Source: CAVSWN01 sp046728115
Lineage (GTDB): Bacteria > Acidobacteriota > Vicinamibacteria > Vicinamibacterales > CAVVIG01
Reading direction: 5' to 3'
DNA: 23,143 bases
NCBI GenBank assembly: GCA_046728115.1
Contig: JBKPDW010000537.1
Coordinates: 1 to 23,143 of the forward strand
The translations under genes were made by a program, and so were the position numbers. Numbering within the stretch: position 1 is the first letter of the stretch; each line of letters starts with the position of its first letter. This document shows positions 8,548-15,358 of the stretch, in pieces. The notes beneath the pieces are model-generated. The model saw nothing but the letters and a program-made list of their open reading frames with translations, was not told the origin of the DNA and did not search any database.

Positions 8548-8769
8548 CTATTCAGCGGCAAGGAGGTCGTCCACCAGGACCGTGCCGTCGTGATGAACAA
8601 CCCGCAGGGACACGCTTCCATCGTGATACTCGTGACGGAGGCTCAGGCATCCGCACGCGTAAATCGACTCTTGAGTGATCAAGACCTCCTGGTCCTGATC
8701 CTCGAAGACTTCGCACTCGACGATCTGGCCGCATGGAGCCTGCTCGCTCTTGACAGCGGTGGGAACCAC
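8548..8769 (-). CDS. Small conserved-looking protein, first gene of the frd operon
   Basis: A 73-residue protein begins at a GTG at 8769, supported by AGAGGAG five bases upstream. Its stop is six bases before frdA. It is acidic and has four cysteines (13, 19, 39, 41), the last two in IYACGCLSLRHEYHDGS, followed by HHDGTVLVDDLLAAE. There is no signal peptide or membrane segment. I do not recognise a family. Its placement as first gene with a strong ribosome-binding site, before a weakly initiated frdA, suggests a role in expression or assembly of the complex, for example a flavinylation or Fe-S helper; this is inference. It does not resemble SdhE, which is helical and carries an RGxxE motif. 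Confidence 0.65.
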   Translation of the reverse strand: MVPTAVKSEQAPCGQIVECEVFEDQDQEVLITQESIYACGCLSLRHEYHDGSVSLRVVHHDGTVLVDDLLAAE

Positions 8770-9209
8770 GACTGCTCCTCTGGCTCCCGCGCCGCCGACG
8801 GAGGGACCATCGGGCCCACGTCAACGGCAATACGGATTCGGGGCCAGAGTCGGCAGGAGTCGGTTGCGATCTAGCCCGGTTTCGCCATCGCTCGAACCAC
8901 GAAACAGCGCCCTCGCCGCGTGTTGTCGGAACACGTGGAGTTTACTCTCGCCGAACGGACCGAGCCACTAGATTCTGGACTCCCGGCATACGACGGTCGC
9001 TCCCCTCGGGGCACCTCGTATCAGCGGCCGATCGTCAGCGCGACCTGGTGTATCCGTCCTCGCCCGATCGTCAGCGCGCCTGCTTCGGATTGCGATGCGC
9101 ACGCTCCGCATGCAGCGCGGAATCTCATCTCGATGACGCGCAGAAAGTCGTACCTCGAAGACGGCGAGATTGCCACTCTGGCTTCGCCTCAGCAGCGTAA
9201 GTGGCACGC
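8770..9209. other. Intergenic region upstream of the frd operon
   Basis: These 440 bases hold no supported gene: the frames seen there are short and lack family sequence. The region must contain the frd promoter (minus strand), but I find no convincing sigma-70 boxes and no FNR-type TTGAT-N4-ATCAA site. It has a 15-base direct repeat, CCGATCGTCAGCGCG, at 9028-9042 and 9064-9078, 36 bases apart, which could be a protein-binding site or chance. The serine-recombinase relic borders it to the right. Confidence 0.5.
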
Positions 9210-9640
9210 TCACAGGAACTTAGCACGCGTGAAGTCATGTCTGTCACGCCGGAGGCCGCGGCTTCGAGTCCCGTCGACCCCGCCATTCTCCTGTTTGTAG
9301 AGAATTCCGGCCTGTTTCACGAGTTCTAAAATTCTCTCGCCTGTTGCGACAAACGCGGTCGCCGACCGGTCGAGCAAGCTAAGTTCGGCGGTCACGGTCG
9401 CGAGCTCGGTTTCCCATTCCGCGGATTTGCGCGCCCACAGCGTGTCGGAGATGCGGCGCTCGACGTAATCGTCGTACCCACGGTCGATCTTCGTCTAGGT
9501 GTATTTGCCTTTCTTGCGCTCGGCGGTCATTGCGCAGCCGCACCGGGCGCACGTCAGCAGACCCATGAACGCGTGGCGCTGTTTCGGATAGGCGGCGGCG
9601 TTGCCCGCAGGGTTCGAGAATCATCGCCGCGAGCGGGGCG
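9210..9640 (-). pseudogene. Relic of a large serine recombinase (zinc-ribbon and coiled-coil part)
   Basis: Reading the minus strand in the frame of the 9210-9395 open stretch and continuing upstream gives YPKQRHAFMGLLTCARCGC, then AMTAERKKGKYT, then a TAG at 9495-9497. After it come the segments RGYDDYVERRISDTLWARK and SAEWETELATVTAELSLLD, and then ATGERILELVKQAGILYKQ. These are the recombinase zinc-ribbon start (CxxC, with the second Cys pair lost) and the coiled-coil helix that follows it in large serine recombinases. The region between the first Cys pair and the coiled coil is shortened, the stop interrupts it, and the catalytic resolvase domain is absent; another stop lies about 20 codons upstream of the Cys pair. 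It ends abruptly at KQEN, short of the usual NPAEQxxLL tail. It is therefore a remnant of an integrated element, phage-like or conjugative, not an active enzyme. Confidence 0.8.
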
Positions 9641-9782
9641 GAGCCGATCGACGAATCGGCTATGTACTGGCGCCGGCTCTGCCTTCGGTCCATGTGCATC
9701 TCCGTGTGCATCTTCTTCGCGAACGTGAATCAAGCATATGCTCGCAGCCAGTGATGTAAGCTACGTGACGGAGGTGATGGCC

Positions 9783-9872
9783 ATGTTTCAGCCTAGAACT
9801 GCCAAGATCGCCCTGTTCGGGATCATCGTTCTGTCGCTGGGAGTCGTGATCGGTCGCTTTCTACCGTTCTGA
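9783..9872 (+). CDS. Candidate 29-residue single-pass membrane peptide
   Basis: An ATG at 9783 is preceded by a near-perfect GGAGGTG with six bases of spacing. The frame encodes MFQPRTAKIALFGIIVLSLG followed by VVIGRFLPF and a TGA at 9870. A positively charged N terminus and one hydrophobic segment of about 17 residues predict a small inner-membrane peptide. An in-frame ATG two codons upstream is less well placed. I know no family for it; possible roles include a toxin peptide of a type I system or a regulator of a membrane complex, neither shown. It lies alone between the recombinase relic and the Mth938-like gene. Confidence 0.45.
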   Translation: MFQPRTAKIALFGIIVLSLGVVIGRFLPF

Positions 9873-9975
9873 TCCACACGAGAGCGACCTGCCGGAAGAG
9901 CCTCACGTGGCCCTGGCGCAACTTGGCTTCATCGTGCCGGGCAAGACTCACGGGTACGATGGCGTTGATCGCCGG

Positions 9976-10326
9976 TCAACACGTCACGTGAAGTACGGCG
10001 TTCGTCTCGCGTGGATGCTGTTGAAGAACCTCGATGGCCTCTCCAGTCGGCAGAACAACCAGCTTCACGCCGCGCTTGTCAGCTTCACGCTTCACGTCAT
10101 CCATCACCGGTAGTCGGCCGAACGCGCCAGTGCCGATGATCAGGCGGCTGCATCGCCAAGGGATGTTCTCCTTCAGCGAGAGGGGAGTGTGACCGAAAGC
10201 ATCCCGGAACTTCTTTGAGGCCTTCTTCTTCCGCTTCTGAATGTCGCCGTGGTCGATGACGACATCGTGCTCGTAGGTGACGCCGTCGACTTCGAGAGTA
10301 CCGAAGGCAAAGTGAGAAATCCGCAT
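9976..10326 (-). CDS. Mth938-like domain (DUF498/AAMDC-type) protein
   Basis: I start the gene at the ATG at 10326 (GAGGTG four to ten bases upstream), which gives 116 residues; a longer in-frame start at 10407 adds sequence with no family look. The N terminus MRISHFAFGTLEVDGVTYEHD is the typical opening of the Mth938 fold, and SRLIIGTGAFGRLPVMDDVK carries its conserved loop, followed by GVKLVVLPTGEAIEVLQ near the C terminus. The domain is shared with human AAMDC and the complex I assembly factor NDUFAF3. Bacterial members are small proteins of unknown role. The length fits a full single domain. Confidence 0.85.
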   Translation of the reverse strand: MRISHFAFGTLEVDGVTYEHDVVIDHGDIQKRKKKASKKFRDAFGHTPLSLKENIPWRCSRLIIGTGAFGRLPVMDDVKREADKRGVKLVVLPTGEAIEVLQQHPRETNAVLHVTC

Positions 10327-10760
10327 CCTGCACCTCAAATCTCTCGCGGCACGCGCGTTCCCATCTCTCAGCTTACACCCGTGCGCGAGGAGGGACGATG
10401 GTCTCATGAGCTTCGCTCAGGGTTGTGACTTGGCGAGCGCCCGCGCCCAACTCGCGCGTCTTCTCGGTCGCGCGACGTCCGCGGATCTCGTGGTGGACGA
10501 TCCATCGGAGCCGCTCGCGCCTGCGCAACGGCCCCTGACCCGTACGCAGTCCTTGCGCCGGCTGGCTGATTCCGGTCGGACCGTGGATACGACGATCCGT
10601 GAATATCGTGCGGCTCGCGCCGCGTGGGTGCGTCGAAGCCTTCAATAGGCTTGAGGCAAGGACGCGTCCTTGGCGCCCTCTTCGCCATGAATATCCGCCT
10701 AATTGAAGCAATCGGGAAAACGAGCGTAACGTACGAGGGAATGCTTCTCTTCGAGCCCTT
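10327..10760. other. Interval before the radical SAM gene, with paired hairpins
   Basis: No gene is convincingly supported here. A weak plus-strand frame at 10406-10648 (80 residues, Arg/Ala-rich) lacks a well-spaced ribosome-binding site: AGGAGG lies 12 bases from its ATG. At 10636-10652 a hairpin is formed by AAGCCT, loop TCAAT, AGGCTT. Six bases on, 10657-10672 is a perfect 16-base palindrome, CAAGGACGCGTCCTTG. Neither is followed by a T-tract. Together they could be a regulatory or termination element about 90 bases ahead of the radical SAM start. Confidence 0.4.
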
Positions 10761-11882
10761 ATGAACTGTGTTCCCATCGCCCGGCGTGTTCGCGCGCTGC
10801 GGCGCCGAGTCCGGCAGGCGCGGATGATGGTCCGCGCCTGCAAATACCCCTATCAGCCGGTCGCGGCGCATCTCATCCCGACGCGTCGCTGTAACCTGGC
10901 ATGTGCCTACTGTAACGAGTTCGACGACTCTTCCCCACCCGTGCCCAAGGGCGACGTCCTGCACCGCGTGGATCTCCTCGCGGCGCTTGGGACAAGCATC
11001 GTCACCTTGAGTGGTGGCGAGCCGCTGCTGCATCCAGACCTCGATGCGATCATCACGCGCATCCGCCGCGACGGGATGATCGCAACGCTGATCACCAACG
11101 GCTATCTGCTCAGTGCCGGCCGGGTCAGCCGGCTCAATCGGGCGGGCCTTGACCACCTCCAAATCAGCATCGACAACGTGAGGCCGGACGAGGTCTCGAA
11201 GAAAAGCCTCAAGGTCCTGGACCAGAAGCTGGAGGTGCTTGCGCGATGCGCCGAGTTCGACATCACCGTCAACGTTGTGGTGGGCAGCGGCGTTCGCGAT
11301 CCGCACGACACCTTGCTCATCGCGCGCCGCGCCGCGGCCCTGGGATTTTCGACGACCGTCGGCATCATCCACGATCACGATGGGCAACTCCTACCGCTCG
11401 ACGCACAGCAACAGGGGATGGTGGACGAGATCGCCCGGATCGGGACGTCGATTCTCGACTTCGCGAATTACAACCGGTTTCAGAAGAATCTCTCGCGAGG
11501 GCGGCCGAACGCCTGGCAGTGTGGGGCGGGGAGTCGGTACCTGTATGTCTGTGAAGACGGCCTGGTGCATTGGTGCTCGCAGCAGCGCGGGTATCCAGGC
11601 GTCCCGTTGGAGCGTTACGCCCGCGCGGACCTCGAACGCGAGTACCACACTGTCAAGCCGTGCGCGCCGCTGTGCACCGTGGGCTGCGTTCATCGCGTGG
11701 CGCAGCTCGACCAGTTACGCCAGCAGCCGCTTCAAACCTTAATCGACTGGTTCCCGCCTTCATCGGAACGCGCAGCCGGACGCTTCCCGATGCCAATCCG
11801 CGTGCTCTCGTGGATGTTCGTCACTAGCGCGCACCGCGACGTCTTTCGAACCGCGGCGCAGCGCGTGCTCGGAATCAGGTAG
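10761..11882 (+). CDS. Radical SAM protein with SPASM-like C-terminal cysteines
   Basis: The 373-residue protein has the radical SAM cluster motif CNLACAYC (Cys44, Cys48, Cys51), then SGGEPLL (residues 84-90) for SAM binding, and ITNGYLL and ISIDNV at the expected positions of the partial TIM barrel. Its C-terminal third has six cysteines: 254, 264, 272, 301, 305 and 309 (CGAGSRYLYVCEDGLVHWC and CAPLCTVGC). This is like a SPASM auxiliary-cluster domain. Such enzymes cleave SAM to a 5'-deoxyadenosyl radical and modify peptides or small molecules. No precursor peptide or partner gene is visible nearby, so the substrate is unknown. Start ATG 10761 has a weak ribosome-binding site; an internal ATG at about residue 22 is a less likely alternative. 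It lies alone on the strand. Confidence 0.85.
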   Translation: MNCVPIARRVRALRRRVRQARMMVRACKYPYQPVAAHLIPTRRCNLACAYCNEFDDSSPPVPKGDVLHRVDLLAALGTSIVTLSGGEPLLHPDLDAIITRIRRDGMIATLITNGYLLSAGRVSRLNRAGLDHLQISIDNVRPDEVSKKSLKVLDQKLEVLARCAEFDITVNVVVGSGVRDPHDTLLIARRAAALGFSTTVGIIHDHDGQLLPLDAQQQGMVDEIARIGTSILDFANYNRFQKNLSRGRPNAWQCGAGSRYLYVCEDGLVHWCSQQRGYPGVPLERYARADLEREYHTVKPCAPLCTVGCVHRVAQLDQLRQQPLQTLIDWFPPSSERAAGRFPMPIRVLSWMFVTSAHRDVFRTAAQRVLGIR

Positions 11883-11952
11883 CGCGAGCGCTCCGGACGC
11901 GTTGGACAGTGCGATCGTAAGACACTGAAACAGTGCACGACGCGGCCATCTG

Positions 11953-12186
11953 TTAGTAATTCGTGAGCTTGACGGTATCGGCGCCCCATCCGCCAGTCGG
12001 CACGAGATCGTATCGAATCCAATAGCGGCCCGGCGCGATCGGCGCGAATGTGAACGTCCCCTCAGCATCCGACCGCGTCTCCAGGAGATAAGCGGCCCGT
12101 TGCGAAGTCGTCCTGTGCAACAGCCGAATCCCACCTTCGACCGCCGCCGGCCTCAGGTGCTGTAGCACTCTTCGTAGGAGGGGCAT
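11953..12186 (-). CDS. Small prealbumin-like (carboxypeptidase-regulatory-like) fragment
   Basis: From an ATG at 12186 the frame encodes 77 residues. The C-terminal half reads TRSDAEGTFTFAPIAPGRYW followed by IRYDLVPTGG, the hallmark of the carboxypeptidase regulatory-like or CNA-B-type beta sandwich. The protein lacks a signal peptide, and the first half of the fold is short, so it may be a 3' remnant of a longer secreted protein whose front was lost. Upstream of it the minus-strand frame runs into the tannase gene, which supports truncation. The ribosome-binding site is poor (AAGG 14 bases away). Confidence 0.35.
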   Translation of the reverse strand: MPLLRRVLQHLRPAAVEGGIRLLHRTTSQRAAYLLETRSDAEGTFTFAPIAPGRYWIRYDLVPTGGWGADTVKLTNY

Positions 12187-12217
12187 AAAATTCGGGCAAC
12201 CTTGAAAGGACACACGG

Positions 12218-13756
12218 ATGAACCATCTGAGCGCCGTCATTGCCGCTTTGTTTCTCGCGGTTCCATCCATCGCGCGCGCGCAAACGGCATGCGAGCAGCT
12301 CAAGTCGCTGAAGATCGCTGGTGCAAACATCACGTTGGCCGAGTTCGTGGCGGCGGGACCGTTCCAGAATCCAACCGGCCCGCCGCCGCCCGGCGTCGTA
12401 CCTCCGATCCTGCCGGCTTACTGCCGCGTCGCCGCGACGCTAACGCCCACTTCAGACTCCGACATCAAGATTGAGGTCTGGCTGCCGGCAGGCGCGACCT
12501 GGAACGGCAAGTACGAAGCGGTGGGTGGTGGAGGATGGGTGGGCGGGATCAGCTACGGCGCAATGGGCAGCGCGCTGCAAGAGGGTTACGCGACGTCCTC
12601 GACCGATACCGGACATGTCGGTCCAACCGCCGCGTTTGCGGTGGGACATCCAGAGAAGATCGTCGATTTCGCCTATCGCGCGGTGCACGAGATGGCACTC
12701 ACAGCGAAAACGATCATCGCCGCGTACTACAGCCGGTCGCCGCGCCTGTCGTACTGGACTGGTTGCTCGACCGGGGGGCGTCAGGGTCTGATGGAAGCGC
12801 AGCGCTACCCGTCAGATTTCGATGGCATCGTCGCCGGCGCGCCGGCGAACAACCAGGCTCACCTGAGTGCGTGGCGTTTCGCCATTGAAATGACGGTCCT
12901 GAAAGATGGGACGCGCATCGTGCCCCCGGCGAAAACCGCGCTGTTGAACCGCGCCGTGCTCGCCGCGTGCGACGCGCTCGATGGCGTCAAGGACGGATTG
13001 CTATCCGATCCCCTTCGGTGCCGGTTCGATCCGGCAACGCTCGCGTGCCGCGCGGGTGCCGGCGGCGACGACTGCCTCACCGCGCGTGAGCTCGAAATGG
13101 TCACGCGGGCCTACAGCCCGGCGAGAAAAAAGACGGGAGAGCTGATCTATCCCGGCCTGGTCCCCGGGAGCGAAACCGGCTGGGCGCTCTTGTCAAGCCA
13201 GCGGGCCGAGCCGAACACGATCGATATCGGCATGTACCGGTACGCGGTTCATCAAGATCCAAACTGGGACTGGCGGAGCTTCGACCTGGATCGCGATACC
13301 GCACTCGCGGACGAACGGGTGGGTTACATCGATGCGATCAATCCGGATCTTTCATCGTTCAAGGCACGCGGCGGAAAGCTGCTGATCTACCACGGGTGGA
13401 GCGACGGCGGTAACGCCGGCGCGATTTCTCCGCTCAACACGCTCGACTACTACTCAGGCGTGCTCGCCAAAATGGGTCCGGGGCAGGACGATTGGTTCCG
13501 GCTCTTCATGGTTCCGGGCATGGCGCACTGCGGCGGCGGGCCAGGCCCGAATCAATTCAACGTGCTCGCGGCAATGGAGCGCTGGCGCGAATCGGGCGTC
13601 GCGCCGGATCGGATTCTCGCGTTTCACGTGACAAACAATCGCGTCGACATGACGCGGCCGTTGTGTCCGTATCCACAGCAGGCCGTTTATCAGGGCGTCG
13701 GCAGCACGAATGACGCCGCAAACTTCATGTGCAGCGGCGTTTCGACGTCACGTTGA
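12218..13756 (+). CDS. Secreted tannase/feruloyl esterase-family hydrolase
   Basis: This 512-residue enzyme has a signal peptide (MNHLSAVIAALFLAVPSIARAQ) and a complete tannase fold. The catalytic Ser is Ser184 in TGCSTGGRQG, the Asp is Asp396 in YHGWSDGGNAG, and the His is His437 in MAHCGGG. The neighbouring Cys183 and Cys438 form the CS-D-HC disulfide typical of the family. A calcium loop is seen in CDALDGVKDGLLSDPLRC (251-268). Family members cleave ester bonds of gallate or ferulate plant phenolics, and MHETase of polyester breakdown is a relative; the substrate here cannot be assigned. The start is supported by AAAGGA eight bases upstream. It stands alone and is probably exported to degrade plant-derived material. 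Confidence 0.92.
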   Translation: MNHLSAVIAALFLAVPSIARAQTACEQLKSLKIAGANITLAEFVAAGPFQNPTGPPPPGVVPPILPAYCRVAATLTPTSDSDIKIEVWLPAGATWNGKYEAVGGGGWVGGISYGAMGSALQEGYATSSTDTGHVGPTAAFAVGHPEKIVDFAYRAVHEMALTAKTIIAAYYSRSPRLSYWTGCSTGGRQGLMEAQRYPSDFDGIVAGAPANNQAHLSAWRFAIEMTVLKDGTRIVPPAKTALLNRAVLAACDALDGVKDGLLSDPLRCRFDPATLACRAGAGGDDCLTARELEMVTRAYSPARKKTGELIYPGLVPGSETGWALLSSQRAEPNTIDIGMYRYAVHQDPNWDWRSFDLDRDTALADERVGYIDAINPDLSSFKARGGKLLIYHGWSDGGNAGAISPLNTLDYYSGVLAKMGPGQDDWFRLFMVPGMAHCGGGPGPNQFNVLAAMERWRESGVAPDRILAFHVTNNRVDMTRPLCPYPQQAVYQGVGSTNDAANFMCSGVSTSR

Positions 13757-14009
13757 CGGCGGGTTCAGCCGATGGACGGCGAAGACAATCGCAGGGCCAA
13801 GTCGTTCAAACTGACGTCCCAATCAACCAGTTGCGAAACTCGTCCCACACACCCCGCCAATCTCCTGTTGTGAAATCCCAAGACATCCGTTACAGATCTC
13901 GTTCTCTTCTCTGGGGTACAACGCTCGCGTGGAGACGCGATACAAAGACAGAGCAGACGCGGTTAAGGGTCCGGCGGTTCAAGGCTTTGGGATATCACCC
14001 TCTGTTTCG
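13757..14009. repeat. Intergenic stretch with copy 1 of the EFRNWL-type repeat
   Basis: Between the convergent tannase and secreted-protein genes no gene is supported. At 13823-13850 lies CAACCAGTTGCGAAACTCG and a few more bases that recur, with few changes, at 16647-16674. Read on the minus strand the motif is in frame with WRGVWDEFRNWLIGTSV and a stop, and an ATG 18 codons before the stop codes for MSWDFTTGDWRGVWDEFRNW. It looks like the tail of a lost protein-coding gene or a small dispersed element. Confidence 0.5.
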
Positions 14010-14591
14010 TTACTTTGCTGGAGACTGAATCACCGCCCAGTTCACGCCCAGATTGTCAAGCGTGGTGCTCGCGGCCTCGTCCTGCACGATCTGCAGCACC
14101 CTGACCGTCTGCGCGGTCCCTAGCGGACAACTGCCCGGCAAACCTTTGAGCACCTGCACGTCGGAGCAACTGAAGGTGACGCGCTCCCAACCGACGGCCG
14201 GCAGATCGATATCGTGAATCCCGGCCGCGCACCCGAACGCGTACGAGCTGCCGTCAGTCGTTTCCACATCCCATCGAGGCGAACCATTCGTGCAGTGTGT
14301 GCCCAGCTTATGGTCGAAGCCGAGATGCGTCAGCGTCAAACCCTCGGTGGGCGTCACGACAGCGGTCGCGGATGCGCCCGGTGGAAACGGCACCATCTCT
14401 GAAATGGCGAGCGTCAACACCTGGTCTGACGGCGCATCCGCCTCGGAAGACCAAGCGGCGGTGATGTGGACCGGCGCGTTGCCGGGGTTGTAGGGTCGCG
14501 GAACGGCGTCAAATCCGGCCGCGACAGCATGCGACATCATCGCGGCCGACAGCCCGGCGGCGACGAGGCTCACTGATCTCCAGAGCGTCAT
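14010..14591 (-). CDS. Secreted protein of unknown function
   Basis: The 193-residue protein begins with a signal peptide (MTLWRSVSLVAAGLSAAMMS followed by HAVAA, likely cleaved near residue 25). The mature part is beta-rich, with VHITAAWSSEAD, VLTLAISEMVPFPPG and TLTHLGFDHKLGTHC strands and four cysteines that could pair. GGAGGA is five to ten bases upstream of the ATG. I recognise no domain. No neighbour points to a role: the tricorn relic lies on the other strand to its right and the convergent tannase gene to its left. Confidence 0.7.
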   Translation of the reverse strand: MTLWRSVSLVAAGLSAAMMSHAVAAGFDAVPRPYNPGNAPVHITAAWSSEADAPSDQVLTLAISEMVPFPPGASATAVVTPTEGLTLTHLGFDHKLGTHCTNGSPRWDVETTDGSSYAFGCAAGIHDIDLPAVGWERVTFSCSDVQVLKGLPGSCPLGTAQTVRVLQIVQDEAASTTLDNLGVNWAVIQSPAK

Positions 14592-14688
14592 AGGCGTCCT
14601 CCATCGAGACGGCTACGAATCGCATCAGCGTAACGACAACTGTAACACGCACGACACTCAGCGGCTCGAGTCGAGTGGTTGATGCTAC

Positions 14689-15117
14689 TTGCTCAGCCGT
14701 CACATCGCCACGACGAAGTCTCCTTACCAAAACGAATTCGCCGGGTCGGGCGGCGCCGCCATGCCGAATTACTTCCGCCGCGCCGGCATCGGGAAGCTGA
14801 TAGGGACGCGGACCTGGGGCGGGCTCGTCGGCCGCGCCGGCGCGCCCGCGCTGATGGACGGCGGCTTCGTCACGGCACCGAGCTCCGGCGTGTGGGGCCC
14901 GAACGGCGAGTGGGATGCCGAGAACGTCGGCATCGCGCCCGACATCGAGGTGGAGCACGATCCGGAGTTGGTACGGCAGGGAAAAGATCCGCAGCTCGAA
15001 CGCGCGATCAAAGAAGTGATGGCGGAGCTCGAAAAGAATCCGGTCAAGAAGCCGAAGCGGCCCGCATACCCCGACTATCACCGCAAGAAGACGACGAGCT
15101 TGGAGGGCAGGAAATAG
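14689..15117 (+). pseudogene. 3' remnant of a tricorn-type S41 peptidase
   Basis: The frame matches the C-terminal end of tricorn proteases: NEFAGSGGAAMPNYFRRAGI, then GKLIGTRTWGGLVGRAGAPA, then DGGFVTAPSSGVWGPNGEWD and NVGIAPDIEVEHDPEL to PAYPDYHRKK. In intact relatives the motif is GSGGDA with the nucleophilic serine; here the Asp is Ala. Only about 130 residues of a protein of more than 1000 are present, and the frame upstream of NEFAG shows no further homology. The beta-propeller, PDZ and the rest of the catalytic core are gone. The apparent TTG start at 14689 is not a real gene start. This is a relic unlikely to be active. Confidence 0.8.
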
Positions 15118-15358
15118 CGTCGTCTAAGCGTCGTCTAACGTGGGCACGCCCCGCGGACTGCCGCCGCACGCCTGCCTGAAGGCAGGACCGCTACGGTTGG
15201 TTCCCTCGAACAGGACCGCCAACGCAGTGACGTGGCAGTCTCGCCGCTCGGTCTACCGCAAACGTGGGCGAAAGTCCCGGCGGAACTCTAAGTCTTGGCG
15301 GTCAGGACGATCCTGCGACGTTGCTACGTTGAAAACGGTGTGGTCACTGAGCGGACGG
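15118..15358. other. Non-coding interval with tandem 11-mers and a small hairpin
   Basis: Immediately after the tricorn relic the 11-mer GCGTCGTCTAA occurs twice in tandem (15117-15138). At 15171-15186 CCTGCC, loop TGAA, GGCAGG forms a six-base hairpin without a following T-tract. I see no gene in the rest. Confidence 0.4.

Noticed and set aside
7462..8874. Long plus-strand open frame of 470 codons opposite frdA
   Set aside because: It is the mirror of a strongly conserved flavoprotein gene; high GC at codon position three keeps antisense frames open. The product has no recognisable domain. The same reasoning removes the long frames opposite the AsmA-like, kinase and sialidase-like genes.
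8770..9000. FNR/CRP-type site upstream of the frd operon
   Set aside because: I looked for TTGAT-N4-ATCAA and TGTGA-N6-TCACA patterns on both strands and found none that were convincing.
9028..9078. 15-base direct repeat CCGATCGTCAGCGCG as an attachment site or CRISPR-like repeat
   Set aside because: Only two copies 36 bases apart, low-complexity GC-rich words, and no third copy or cas gene; noted in the interval description only.
10406..10648. 80-residue plus-strand frame before the radical SAM gene, considered as a peptide substrate
   Set aside because: Arg/Ala-rich composition, poor ribosome-binding-site spacing, no core-peptide pattern of Cys, Ser or Thr and no leader-like acidic part.
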